Source: Paraburkholderia sejongensis (GTDB lineage: Bacteria > Pseudomonadota > Gammaproteobacteria > Burkholderiales > Burkholderiaceae). From it: DNA of 64,000 nucleotides. A program made the translations under genes and the position numbers. The stretch lies in assembly GCF_020880815.1 (NCBI RefSeq), contig NZ_JAJITD010000008.1, positions 1 through 64,000 on the forward strand. The letters are read 5' to 3'. Below are positions 44,673 through 53,505 of this stretch, one piece after another (positions within the stretch are counted from its first letter, which is position 1; each line of letters begins with the position of its first letter). A model generated the notes under the pieces. That model was given only the letters and a program-made list of their open reading frames with translations, was not told the DNA's origin and ran no database searches.

Positions 44673-45881
44673 TTACAGTCCGAGGATCATTTTGGAAATG
44701 ATGTTCTTCTGGATTTCATTCGAGCCGCCGAAGATCGACAGCTTGCGATTGTTGAAGTACAGCGACGCGGCGCTCGCCGCTTCGTCGGGTCCGACCGGCA
44801 CGCCATCGAAGCCCTCGTGCAGTGCTTCCTCGACGAACGGCTGCGCGTACGCGCCCATCGCGCGGCGGGTCAGCGACGAGATTTCCTGTCGGATCTCGGT
44901 GCCGCGAATCTTCAGCATCGAACTCTCGGCGCCGGGTACGCCGCCGCCCGCGACCGCCGCGATCACGCGCAGGTTGGTGGTCTTCATGTTCTCGAGGTCG
45001 ATCTCGACGCGCGCCATGCGGGCGGCGAACGCGGGGTCTTCGGCGAGCGGGCGGCCATTGCGCCGCTGCTTCGCGGCGATCTTACGCAGGCGGTTGAACG
45101 CGGCAACCGAGAAGCCGACGCCCGCGATATTGGTGCGCTCATACGTGAGCAGATACTTCGCGTAGGTCCAGCCCTTGTTCTGTTCACCGACGAGGTTTTC
45201 GACCGGCACGCGCACATCGGTGAAAAACACTTCGTTGACCTCATGTTCGCCGTCGAGCGTGATGATCGGCCGGACTTCGACGCCCGGCGTATTCATATCG
45301 ATCAGCAGGAAGCTGATGCCTTCCTGCTTGCGCACGTCGGTCGCGGTGCGCACGAGACAGAAGATCATGTTCGCGTAGTGGCCGAGCGTGGTCCACGTCT
45401 TCTGGCCGTTGACGATGTAGTGCTCGCCCTGGGCGTCGGTGCCGCGCACCGCGGTGGTCTTGACCGCCGCGAGGTCGGAGCCGGCGCCCGGTTCGGAGTA
45501 GCCCTGGCACCACCAGTCCGAGCCGTCGAGAATGCGCGGCAGCCAGTGGCGTTTCTGCGCGTCGTTGCCGTATTTGATCAGCACCGGGCCGAGCATGTTG
45601 ACGCCGAACGGCACGACGCGCGGCGCGCCGGCCAATGCGCATTCGTTTTCGAAGATGAATTTCTGCACCGCGTTCCAGCCGGGGCCGCCGTACTCCTTCG
45701 GCCAGTGGTTCGCCAGCCAGCCCTGGCGGTGCAGGATCGCATGCCATTCGGCCATATCGTCGCGTGTCAGACGGCGGCCGCCGTGTACCTTGTCGGCCAG
45801 GCGCTGCGGGAGGTGGTCGCGCAGAAACGTCAGCACGTCGGTGCGAAACGCTTCTTCTTCGGGGGTGAAGTTCAGATCCAT
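44673..45881 (-). CDS. acyl-CoA dehydrogenase family protein (first gene)
   Basis: A 402-residue ACAD. The segments WCQGYSEPGAGSDLAAVKTTA (FAD/substrate region) and IFGGSNEIQKNIISKMILGL (C-terminal end) are typical. The length fits the longer class seen in CaiA/FadE-type tandem pairs. The start MDLNFTPEEEAFR at 45881 was chosen over a frame extension. It oxidises an acyl-CoA to the enoyl-CoA, passing electrons to ETF. Its 78-bp distance from the FadB-like gene suggests one operon. Confidence 0.92.
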   Translation of the reverse strand: MDLNFTPEEEAFRTDVLTFLRDHLPQRLADKVHGGRRLTRDDMAEWHAILHRQGWLANHWPKEYGGPGWNAVQKFIFENECALAGAPRVVPFGVNMLGPVLIKYGNDAQKRHWLPRILDGSDWWCQGYSEPGAGSDLAAVKTTAVRGTDAQGEHYIVNGQKTWTTLGHYANMIFCLVRTATDVRKQEGISFLLIDMNTPGVEVRPIITLDGEHEVNEVFFTDVRVPVENLVGEQNKGWTYAKYLLTYERTNIAGVGFSVAAFNRLRKIAAKQRRNGRPLAEDPAFAARMARVEIDLENMKTTNLRVIAAVAGGGVPGAESSMLKIRGTEIRQEISSLTRRAMGAYAQPFVEEALHEGFDGVPVGPDEAASAASLYFNNRKLSIFGGSNEIQKNIISKMILGL

Positions 45882-45959
45882 CGCGGTTATTCCATGGGAG
45901 TTCAGTAGACCGGCGCTCGTCACGTAAAGTGGCGCCAGTCGCGATGCGGTGAATGATGG

Positions 45960-48086
45960 CTACGCGTGCGCGGTGTGGTTCAGGCTCGCGAAATCGGCGC
46001 CGCGTTCGACCAGATCGACCAGCAGCGGCGACGGCCGCCAGAACAGCGGATCTTCCTTTGCGAATGCGCGGATGTCCGCGAGTATCGTCGGCAGGCCGAC
46101 CATGTCCGCATATTTCATCGGGCCGCCGCGGTAGCGCGGAAAGCCGTAGCCGTACAGGAAGGTCACGTCGACGTCGAGCGGGCGCAGCGCGATGCCTTCG
46201 TGCACGACGTTCGCGCCTTCGTTGATCATCGCAGCCATGTAGCGGCGGATGATTTCGTCGTCCGTGAAGCTGCGCGGCGTGATGCCGGCGCGTTGGCGTT
46301 CGGCGTCGACGATCGCCTCGACCTCCGGGTCCGGCGTGCCGCTGCGCGATCCTTCGGGGTACAGATAAAAGCCGCGGCCGCTCTTCTGGCCGAACCAGCC
46401 GCGCTCGCACAGACGGTCGGCGATCTGCACATAGCGCGCTTGCGGATCGCGGGTCGCCGCGCGGCGTTTGCGCGCGGCCCAGCCGATGTCGCCGCCGGCG
46501 AGATCGACCACCTGGAACGGGCCCATCGGAAAGCCGAATGCGCGTACCGCCGCATCGATCTGGTAGGGCGACGCGCCGTCTTCCATCAGCGCATCGGCGG
46601 CGGCGCGATACACGGCGAGCACCCGGTTGCCGATGAAGCCGTCGCACACGCCCGCGCGCACCGGCGTTTTGCGCAGCTTCTTCGCGAGCTCGAACGCGGT
46701 TGCGACCACGTCCACACTGACCTGTTTCGGCACCACCACCTCGAGCAGCTTCATGATGTTGGCCGGCGAGAAGAAGTGCAGGCCGATCACGTCGGCGGGG
46801 CGGGAAATGCTGGCGGCTATCGCGTCGATGTCGAGATACGACGTGTTGGTCGCGAGCACCGCGCCCGGCTTGCAGACGCGGTCGAGTTCGGCGAACACCG
46901 CCTTCTTCACGTCGAGGTCCTCGAATACCGCTTCGATCACGAGGTCGACGTGCGCAAGCGCATCGTACGAGGTGCTGCCGTTCCAGCGCGCGAGCGTCGC
47001 GGCTTTCTTCTCCGCGCTCATGCGACCCTTTGCGATCAGGCCGTCGTAGACCTTTTCGATGTGCGCGCGGCCGCGCGCGAGTGCCGCGCCGTCGCGTTCG
47101 ATCATCGTCACCGGCAAGCCCGCATCGAGTGCCGCGACCGCGATGCCGGCGCCCATCGTGCCGCCGCCGATTACGCCGAGCGCGTTCAGCGCGCGCGGTT
47201 TCGCGTCGCGCGTTTCCGGCGCCTTCAGCACTTCGCGTTCGGCAAAGAATGCATGGACCAGCCCTGCGCGTTGCGGACTGTCCAGGCATTGCAGAAACAG
47301 TTTGCGCTCGGTTTTCAGACCTTCGTCGAAGGGCTGTTCGAGCGCGGCTTCGACCGCGTCGACGATCTTCAGCGGCGAGAACAGGCCGCGCGATTGCTTC
47401 GCGGTCTGCGCGCGTGCGGTAGCAATTGCGGCCGCGCTCGCCGCGCGATCGGCGAGCGCGGCGGCGTCGCGCGTGCGTCTTACCGGGGCATGGGCGGCGA
47501 GCAGTTCGTGCACGTACGCGAGGCCCTCGGCAAGGATGTCGTCGCTCGTGCCGATGCGATCGATCAGGCCCAGCGCGAGCGCTTCCTGCGCGCCCACGTG
47601 CCGGCCGCTCAGAATCAGATCGAGCGCGGCCTGCGCGCCGATCAGGCGCGGGGTGCGCTGGGTGCCGCCGGCGCCCGGCAGCAGACCGAGTTGCACTTCG
47701 GGCAAGCCGAGCTTCGCGCCGTCGACCGCAATCCGGTAATGCGCGGCGAGCGCCACCTCGAGCCCGCCACCGAGCGCCGCGCCGTGCAACGCCGCGATCA
47801 CCGGTTTGCTGCACGCCTCGATGCGGTTGCATATGTCCGGCAGCGCGGGCGCAACCGGCGGCTTGCCGAACTCGCGAATGTCCGCGCCGGCGATGAAGTT
47901 GCGCCCCGCGCCGATCAGCAGCACGGCGCCGATCGCGGGCTCGGCGTCGGCCGCTTCGATCGCCGCGAGCAGGCCGCGCCGCACGTCGGCCGACAGTGCG
48001 TTGACAGGCGGATGATCGATGGTGACGAGCAGCACCTTGCCGCGCAACTCGCGCGTGACGACGTCGGCTGAAAGGGGAAGGGTCAT
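45960..48086 (-). CDS. bifunctional enoyl-CoA hydratase/3-hydroxyacyl-CoA dehydrogenase (FadB-like)
   Basis: A 708-residue fusion. The N-terminal crotonase domain (about 1-190) has AGADIREFG and AALGGGLEVALAAHYR plus PEVQLGLLPGAGGTQR. The 3-hydroxyacyl-CoA dehydrogenase part (about 300-590) has the NAD motif GVIGGGTMGAG and IGLHFFSPANIMKLLEVV, then a second C-terminal helical domain ending GYGFPRYRGGPMKYAD. This carries out the second and third steps of beta-oxidation. AAAGGAG lies before the ATG at 48086. It is the first gene of the leftward operon, divergent from a LysR gene. Confidence 0.94.
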   Translation of the reverse strand: MTLPLSADVVTRELRGKVLLVTIDHPPVNALSADVRRGLLAAIEAADAEPAIGAVLLIGAGRNFIAGADIREFGKPPVAPALPDICNRIEACSKPVIAALHGAALGGGLEVALAAHYRIAVDGAKLGLPEVQLGLLPGAGGTQRTPRLIGAQAALDLILSGRHVGAQEALALGLIDRIGTSDDILAEGLAYVHELLAAHAPVRRTRDAAALADRAASAAAIATARAQTAKQSRGLFSPLKIVDAVEAALEQPFDEGLKTERKLFLQCLDSPQRAGLVHAFFAEREVLKAPETRDAKPRALNALGVIGGGTMGAGIAVAALDAGLPVTMIERDGAALARGRAHIEKVYDGLIAKGRMSAEKKAATLARWNGSTSYDALAHVDLVIEAVFEDLDVKKAVFAELDRVCKPGAVLATNTSYLDIDAIAASISRPADVIGLHFFSPANIMKLLEVVVPKQVSVDVVATAFELAKKLRKTPVRAGVCDGFIGNRVLAVYRAAADALMEDGASPYQIDAAVRAFGFPMGPFQVVDLAGGDIGWAARKRRAATRDPQARYVQIADRLCERGWFGQKSGRGFYLYPEGSRSGTPDPEVEAIVDAERQRAGITPRSFTDDEIIRRYMAAMINEGANVVHEGIALRPLDVDVTFLYGYGFPRYRGGPMKYADMVGLPTILADIRAFAKEDPLFWRPSPLLVDLVERGADFASLNHTAHA

Positions 48087-48227
48087 CGGGGCGTCTCCTT
48101 TTGGTTCGATTGGCGAGGGCGCGTGCGTAGCCGGTACATGCAGAAAAAAACGCGCAGTACGCAGCAAACGTGCGCCCGATGATCCCATTCTGGAGCGGTC
48201 AAGGTTCGTTGACAATCACATGGATGA

Positions 48228-48242
48228 TTGACAGACTGTCAA
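48228..48242. promoter_or_regulatory. perfect inverted repeat TTGACA-GAC-TGTCAA
   Basis: A 6-3-6 palindrome between the FadB-like gene and the divergent LysR gene, 25 bp before the LysR start. TTGACA occurs also at 48209-48214 and, spaced, at 48250-48255. It may be an operator or overlap a -35 element; LysR boxes normally follow T-N11-A, which is 15 bp long like this one. Confidence 0.5.
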
Positions 48243-48266
48243 AATTATTTTGACAACGACGCGACG

Positions 48267-49175
48267 ATGGACGTCAATTCCCTGACTCTGCTGGTCGATA
48301 TTCTCGATGCCGGCAATCTGAGCGAGGCCGCGCGCCGGCTCAAGATGAGCCGCGCGAACGTCAGCTATCACCTGAACCAGCTCGAGCGCTCGGTCGGTCT
48401 GCAACTGGTGCGGCGTACCACGCGCCGCGTCGAGCCGACCGAGATCGGGCTGCGGCTTTACGAGCATGGCCGCACCATTCAGAACGCACTGCTGGCCGCG
48501 CGCGAGTCGGTGACTACACTCGGGCAGAGTCTGCAGGGGCGGGTGCGGCTGAGCGTGCCGAGCGGCTACGGCCAGCTCGTGATGTCCGACTGGCTGATCG
48601 CGTTCAAGCGGCTGTACCCGGGGATCGTGCTCGACGTGATGTTCGAGAACCGTGTCGAAGATCTGTTGCGCGACGAGGTCGATATCGCGGTGCGGGTGAT
48701 GTCGGAGCCGCCGCAGAATCTGGTTGCGCGCGATATGGGGCCGGTCCGTTACGTTGCGTGCGCGTCGTCGGAGTTCGCGCAAACGCGCGGCATGCCGGCG
48801 ACGCTCGACGATCTGCGCGCCGCGCCGCTGATCACCGCGGCCGTGATCGGCAAACAGCTGCGGCTCGCCGCTTATCTGCATGACGAGCGGCACGAAGTGC
48901 TGCTCGAACCGACAATTATTTCGGAAAACTTTCTATTTTTGCGGGAGGCGGTGCTGGCTGGCCTCGGCGTTGGGCTCGTGCCCGACTACGTGGTGCAGGA
49001 CGTTCTGAAGCGCGGCGAGGTGCGCACCGCGCTCGACGAATGGCGGCTCAGCATCTTCGGCACCCACATGTACTTGCTTTATATGCCGAATCGCCATCAC
49101 ACGCGCGCGGCCGCGACGTTCATCGAATTCATCCTCGAGCAGACTCACGCCGCGCAAGCCGCGCGGGAACCGTAG
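48267..49175 (+). CDS. LysR-family regulator divergent from the acyl-CoA operon
   Basis: A 302-residue regulator with N-terminal HTH (about residues 3-62; LVDILDAGNLSEAARRLKMSRANVSYHLNQLE) and an effector domain ending around residue 290. I use the ATG at 48267 (MDVNSLTLL); the frame extends to a TTG at 48228 inside the palindrome. It probably controls the divergent FadB-like/ACAD operon. Effector unknown, likely an acyl-CoA. Confidence 0.88.
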   Translation: MDVNSLTLLVDILDAGNLSEAARRLKMSRANVSYHLNQLERSVGLQLVRRTTRRVEPTEIGLRLYEHGRTIQNALLAARESVTTLGQSLQGRVRLSVPSGYGQLVMSDWLIAFKRLYPGIVLDVMFENRVEDLLRDEVDIAVRVMSEPPQNLVARDMGPVRYVACASSEFAQTRGMPATLDDLRAAPLITAAVIGKQLRLAAYLHDERHEVLLEPTIISENFLFLREAVLAGLGVGLVPDYVVQDVLKRGEVRTALDEWRLSIFGTHMYLLYMPNRHHTRAAATFIEFILEQTHAAQAAREP

Positions 49176-49220
49176 CGGTTACGCGTATAGGGGCGCTCAA
49201 GCGCAGAGGCGGTGAGGGAG

Positions 49221-50087
49221 TTAGGCGCCTAAGCGGCGCGCGATCGCGGTCTTGACCATCGGCACGCCGACGCGCAGCAGCTTGCGCACGCCTTCGTCGC
49301 TGCCGACTTTCTCCTCCGCGTTGTCGATCATCGCTTGCATCACGTTGGTCGGGTAGAACTCGCGGAACATCCCATTCGCGCCCGTTTGCTCGAAAACGTG
49401 ATGCAGGAACGAGCCGACCGGCGGACCGACGCGCTTGAACAGGCCCATTTTGACGACGCGGTTGTTCCACAGGTGCAGGGTGTACGCATCGGAACAGAGC
49501 GCCGCGCATTCGTCGAAATAGCGTGGCAGGAACGGCTTGTAGTAGTCGTCGAAATGCACCGGATAGAACAGGCTTTCGGGCATGCCGGCCTTCACGCCGT
49601 AGACGGTGGTCAACAGGCGCGGACCGGTGGCGCCCCACTTGATCTCGGTGCCTTTCATCGCTTCGACGCGCACGATCAGATCGTTCAGGCGCGGATGATC
49701 CGGATCGAGCCGCAACAGCGCGGTGCAGATGCTCGTCGGCGTTTCCCGGCCGATCAGATCGCCTTTCGCGCCCAGGTCGAAGTCGCGCAGCAGCAGCATG
49801 TCGGTATCGACCCAGATTTCATCGGTCTTCGTGAACAGCACGAAGCGGAAATAGTCGGTGAAGTGCGCCATCGACGGCACACCGTTAATCGGAAAATCGT
49901 TCAGCGAATCGCGCGGCAGAATCGCGCTCGCGTCCTTCGCGATCACGCGCGGCGGTAGATTGGCGATCGGCTCGTAACTGTAGAGCGCGACCTCGCTGCC
50001 GTACAACGTGAACGAATTCAGACAGGCGATTTCGTACGGGGAGAGTTCCGGGCCATGCCAGAACGATGCGAATCTTGCCTTGCTCAT
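49221..50087 (-). CDS. glycosyltransferase, GT32-like (DXD sugar-binding)
   Basis: A 288-residue protein starting MSKARFASFWHGPELSPYEIACLNSF. The block AHFTDYFRFVLFTKTDEIWVDTDMLLLRDFD contains the DXD metal-binding motif and matches proteins of the glycosyltransferase sugar-binding (capsule, GT32-like) families. No membrane helix is evident, so it would be cytoplasmic or peripheral. Donor and acceptor unknown. It stands alone, convergent with the LysR gene. Confidence 0.82.
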   Translation of the reverse strand: MSKARFASFWHGPELSPYEIACLNSFTLYGSEVALYSYEPIANLPPRVIAKDASAILPRDSLNDFPINGVPSMAHFTDYFRFVLFTKTDEIWVDTDMLLLRDFDLGAKGDLIGRETPTSICTALLRLDPDHPRLNDLIVRVEAMKGTEIKWGATGPRLLTTVYGVKAGMPESLFYPVHFDDYYKPFLPRYFDECAALCSDAYTLHLWNNRVVKMGLFKRVGPPVGSFLHHVFEQTGANGMFREFYPTNVMQAMIDNAEEKVGSDEGVRKLLRVGVPMVKTAIARRLGA

Positions 50088-50363
50088 AAGCCTTCCGGGA
50101 AAAACAATCGAGCGACGCGACGCGACCGGCGCGTTACGTCAACCAGGGTCGATGCTAGCCCGCCCGGAGAACATCAGACGTAAAGGGCCGAAATTGCACA
50201 GGAGTTGTCGCGAATTGACGAGTCGCGACAGAGAAATAGGCGGATCGGGTCTGGGTTATGTCAGATGCGCGAGGATTGGGGATCCCGGCGGCCTTGCGCA
50301 TGCCGATGCCCATGCTACGATCACCCACCCACCACCACGACCAATAAAAACCGGAGATCCTGG

Positions 50364-50744
50364 ATGCGCCCGGAGAGTGCGATTCGTTTCGACCAGCAGT
50401 TCGCGCCGCGCATCGCCGAAGCGATCGCCGCGTGTTTCGCGAAGACCGTGCATACCGATGTGTTGCCGCACGGCGGCCACGGCGAACCGACGCGGTTGCG
50501 GATTCACGCGGCGCCGCTCGGCGATGTCGGCCACTATCCGTATCCGTTGAATCTCTATCTGACGTGGGACAGCGACGAAATCGAGCGGCTGATGAACGAG
50601 TCGGGCGGCGCGCGCTTCGCCCGCTATCTGGCGGCATTGCCGCGCAAGCTCACCGCATGGACGCAGGCGCGCGAACTCGATTTCCTCACGCATACGCAGG
50701 GCGATCCGATCATGTTGATCGGCGGGCTCGATTTCGAAGCGTAG
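50364..50744 (+). CDS. hypothetical protein
   Basis: A 126-residue soluble protein (MRPESAIRFDQQFAPRIAEAI...). Its features are a His/Gly-rich segment HTDVLPHGGHGEPTRLRIHA near residue 30 and a C-terminal LDFLTHTQGDPIMLIGGLDF. I do not recognise a family with confidence; a small Burkholderia-specific DUF is possible. GGAGATCC precedes the ATG. It stands alone with its own 276-bp upstream region, which contains no other gene. Confidence 0.72.
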   Translation: MRPESAIRFDQQFAPRIAEAIAACFAKTVHTDVLPHGGHGEPTRLRIHAAPLGDVGHYPYPLNLYLTWDSDEIERLMNESGGARFARYLAALPRKLTAWTQARELDFLTHTQGDPIMLIGGLDFEA

Positions 50745-50776
50745 CATTCCTCCCGAATCGGGAGCCCCGAAAAACC

Positions 50777-50808
50777 ACGGCCGCCGCGTGCAGACACGCA
50801 GCGGCCGT
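50777..50808. terminator. hairpin between the hypothetical gene and the phospholipase gene
   Basis: ACGGCCGC (50777-50784) pairs with GCGGCCGT (50801-50808), and inner bases GCGTG/CACGC also pair. It is located between the convergent ends of two genes. Four A lie at 50771-50774, so it could work as a terminator for the leftward phospholipase gene; the T run on the plus side is poor. Confidence 0.5.
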
Positions 50809-50848
50809 CGCCTTTACAAACGCGCTTCATGAAAGCGCGCCGAAACGC

Positions 50849-52966
50849 TTAAGCGCCCAACGCCGGATCGCTCATGCTGCTGTTGCCGGTTTCCACGTGA
50901 CCGGCGAGGCGTCGTGCAAACGCCGGGTCGGTATCGACGGTGATTGCCAGGTCGTACCAGCCGTGCGCGTTGCGCAGATCGAGATATAACTCGTCGTGAT
51001 CGCCGCCGCGCACCGTGTGGCGGATCGGATGGTTCGGATCGTAGGCGTTGACGATGGTGAACTGACAACGGGCGCTACCGTCGTTCTGGAGCCGCAGTTG
51101 CAGATTGCCGTTCGCGACGTCGTAGCCGTCGGCGACGACCGGCCGCGCGCTGTCAGCGCGATGGCCACCGCCGTGCGCGGCCACCTTGCCGGCAAAGCGG
51201 CGCAGGAAGCCGTTCGGGCCGTGCACGGTGAAGTCGTAGCTGCCGTCCGCATCGAGCGTCAAGGTGTCGTGCAGACGCTTGCCCGCCTCGACCGTGAAGC
51301 TGAGCGGCGCAGTCGTGCTGTTGGCCGCATACACGAGGAACACCGCGCCCGCGCGACCGGTATTGATGAAGCGCATCGTCAATTTGCCGTTCGCCCCTTC
51401 GTCCGCGCGCACGAACAGTTCATAGGGCAACGCGCGGGCGGGACGCACGCCGGCTTCCTGTTTCGGCATGGCCTGCACGGCCGGCGGCTGCGGTTTGTAA
51501 TCGTCGTGGCGCTGCTGATCGGCCGGCACGTAGCCGCTCGTGGACGGCAGCGACGGCATCGCCGCGTTCGGATTGGCGAAGTCGAACGCCGAAGTCAGAT
51601 CGCCGCATACCGCGCGACGCCACGGCGTGATGTTCGATTCGCCCAGATTGTGATGGACACCGAACCGTTTTTCGATGAAGCGGATCACCGACGTATGGTC
51701 GAACAGTTCCGAGCACACATAGCCGCCTTTCGACCACGGCGAGACGACCAGCATCGGCACGCGCGGCCCGAGCCCGTACGGCGCCGCCGCGGTCTTCGCG
51801 TCGCCCGGATAGATTTCGTGCGTGGTGTCGACAGTCGACAGACCGTTCGCGCCCGACGCGGCCGCGAACGGCGCGGCGACGTGATCGAAGAAGCCGTCGT
51901 TTTCGTCGTAGTTGATCAGCAGCACGGTCTTGCTCCACACTTCGGGATTCGACGTGAGGATCTGCAGTACCTGATCGATGTACCACGCGCCGTAGTTGGT
52001 CGGCCAGTTCGGATGTTCGGAGTACGCTTCCGGCGCGACGATCCACGACACTTGCGGCAGCGCGTTGTTCTCCACGTCGCGCTTGAGGATGTCGAAATAG
52101 CCGTCGCCCTTTGCCGCGTTGGTGCCGGTGCGCGCGTTGTCGTACAGCGGATTGCCCGGCTGCGCGTTGCGGTACTGGTTGAAGTAGAGCAGCGAGTTGT
52201 CGCCGTAGTTGCCGATATACGGGTTCTGCGTCCAGCCCCACGAGCCGTTCGCATCGAGCCCGGTGCCGATGTCCTGATAGATCTTCCACGAGATGCCGGC
52301 GTTTTGCAGTACTTCCGGATACGTCGACCAGCCGTAACCGAGTTCCGAATTGTCGATCACCGGACCGCCGCCGCTGCCGTCGTTGCCGACCCAGCCGCTC
52401 CACATGTAGTAGCGGTTCGGATCGGTCGGCCCCATCAGCGAGCAGTGGTACGCGTCGCAGATCGTGAACGCGTCGGCGAGTTGATAGTGGAACGGCATGT
52501 CCTCGCGCGTCAGATAGGCCATCGTCGTCGTGCCTTTCGCGGGCACCCACTGATCGTTGCGTCCGCCGTTGCACGCGGCGTGCGTGCTGCCCCAGTCGTG
52601 CGCGAGATCCTGCAGAAATTGCAGGCCGAGGTTCGGCGCGCCCGGGCGGAACGGCAGCACATAGCCGGCGCCGGCGGTATCGGTGGTCATCGGCTGATAC
52701 CAGACCGGCTGGCCGTTCGCGAGCTTGATCGCGCGCGTATCGCCGAAGCCGCGCACGCCTTTGAGCGAGCCGAAGTAATGATCGAACGAGCGGTTTTCCT
52801 GCATCAGCACGACGATGTGTTCGACGTCGCGGATCGTGCCGGTGCGGTTGTTGGCCGGAATCGCGAGCGCGTTGCGAATGCCGGCGGGCAGCATGCTGAG
52901 CGCGGTGAACGAACCGGCCGCTTGCGCGGCCGAGCGGAGAAAATCACGGCGATTTTTTGAGGTCAT
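50849..52966 (-). CDS. Tat-exported phospholipase C (phosphocholine-specific type)
   Basis: A 705-residue exported enzyme. A twin-arginine signal (RRDFLRSAAQAAG, residues 6-18) leads to a phosphoesterase domain (about 45-430) with IVVLMQENRSFDHYFGSLKG and later VPMLVVSPWSKGGYV. Two C-terminal repeats of the phospholipase C C-terminal type (about 510-595 and 620-700) follow. This is the architecture of PlcN/PlcH of Pseudomonas and Burkholderia, which cleave phosphatidylcholine and related lipids outside the cell. A lipoprotein gene lies upstream on the same strand. Confidence 0.92.
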   Translation of the reverse strand: MTSKNRRDFLRSAAQAAGSFTALSMLPAGIRNALAIPANNRTGTIRDVEHIVVLMQENRSFDHYFGSLKGVRGFGDTRAIKLANGQPVWYQPMTTDTAGAGYVLPFRPGAPNLGLQFLQDLAHDWGSTHAACNGGRNDQWVPAKGTTTMAYLTREDMPFHYQLADAFTICDAYHCSLMGPTDPNRYYMWSGWVGNDGSGGGPVIDNSELGYGWSTYPEVLQNAGISWKIYQDIGTGLDANGSWGWTQNPYIGNYGDNSLLYFNQYRNAQPGNPLYDNARTGTNAAKGDGYFDILKRDVENNALPQVSWIVAPEAYSEHPNWPTNYGAWYIDQVLQILTSNPEVWSKTVLLINYDENDGFFDHVAAPFAAASGANGLSTVDTTHEIYPGDAKTAAAPYGLGPRVPMLVVSPWSKGGYVCSELFDHTSVIRFIEKRFGVHHNLGESNITPWRRAVCGDLTSAFDFANPNAAMPSLPSTSGYVPADQQRHDDYKPQPPAVQAMPKQEAGVRPARALPYELFVRADEGANGKLTMRFINTGRAGAVFLVYAANSTTAPLSFTVEAGKRLHDTLTLDADGSYDFTVHGPNGFLRRFAGKVAAHGGGHRADSARPVVADGYDVANGNLQLRLQNDGSARCQFTIVNAYDPNHPIRHTVRGGDHDELYLDLRNAHGWYDLAITVDTDPAFARRLAGHVETGNSSMSDPALGA

Positions 52967-53069
52967 GGTGGTGGCTTTGATCTTCGGTGGACGAAAGGAT
53001 AGAGCGAAGGGGGACGATGTGCTGCGCTGCCGCGGGGGGACAGGCCGGCCGCCGCGCGCAGCATGAAAC

Positions 53070-53381
53070 TCAATCCACGCTGTGGATCATGGGCGGTGCG
53101 AGCGGCGGCGCGGTCGCCGACAGCGCGGTGCCGGCGTCGGACGAGGATGCCGCGGGAGTCTGGATCGTCAGGATGGCCGGCGCGGGTGTGCCCGGCGGCG
53201 CGTCGCCCGAGCCGTTAAAGCTGTTGGCGGCGGAATGCTCAGTAGCACTGAGCGTAGGCGTACGGTTGGTCTTATCGTCGTTGCCGCAGCCGGCGGCGAG
53301 CGCGCACAGCACGCCGAGCGTCAGTGCGCGTGCCAAACGTTTGCGCGACGGCGCCCGGAACGGCTTCGACACGAGGGGCAT
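53070..53381 (-). CDS. small putative lipoprotein upstream of the phospholipase gene
   Basis: A 103-residue protein with a positively charged start, a hydrophobic stretch and a lipobox LAAGC (about Cys32), followed by a low-complexity Ser/Thr/Ala/Pro-rich mature part without recognisable domain. It ends 104 bp before the phospholipase start on the same strand. It could be exported with or assist the phospholipase; that is a guess from position. It has no good Shine-Dalgarno. Confidence 0.62.
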   Translation of the reverse strand: MPLVSKPFRAPSRKRLARALTLGVLCALAAGCGNDDKTNRTPTLSATEHSAANSFNGSGDAPPGTPAPAILTIQTPAASSSDAGTALSATAPPLAPPMIHSVD

Positions 53382-53505
53382 GGCACTGTCTCCGGCACGG
53401 GGAAGGGATGCCTGGGCATCGAGGTGCCGAGGTCAGCGATGCGAGAGCATAAGTGCCGAACCGTGTAATTTTTATGAACAAGGCGCAAGAGCCGCGCCGC
53501 GGCGT

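Noticed and set aside
45241..47832. 863-residue minus-strand frame across the ACAD and FadB-like genes
   Set aside because: Same strand but wrong frame of two clear genes; Arg-rich with no motif.
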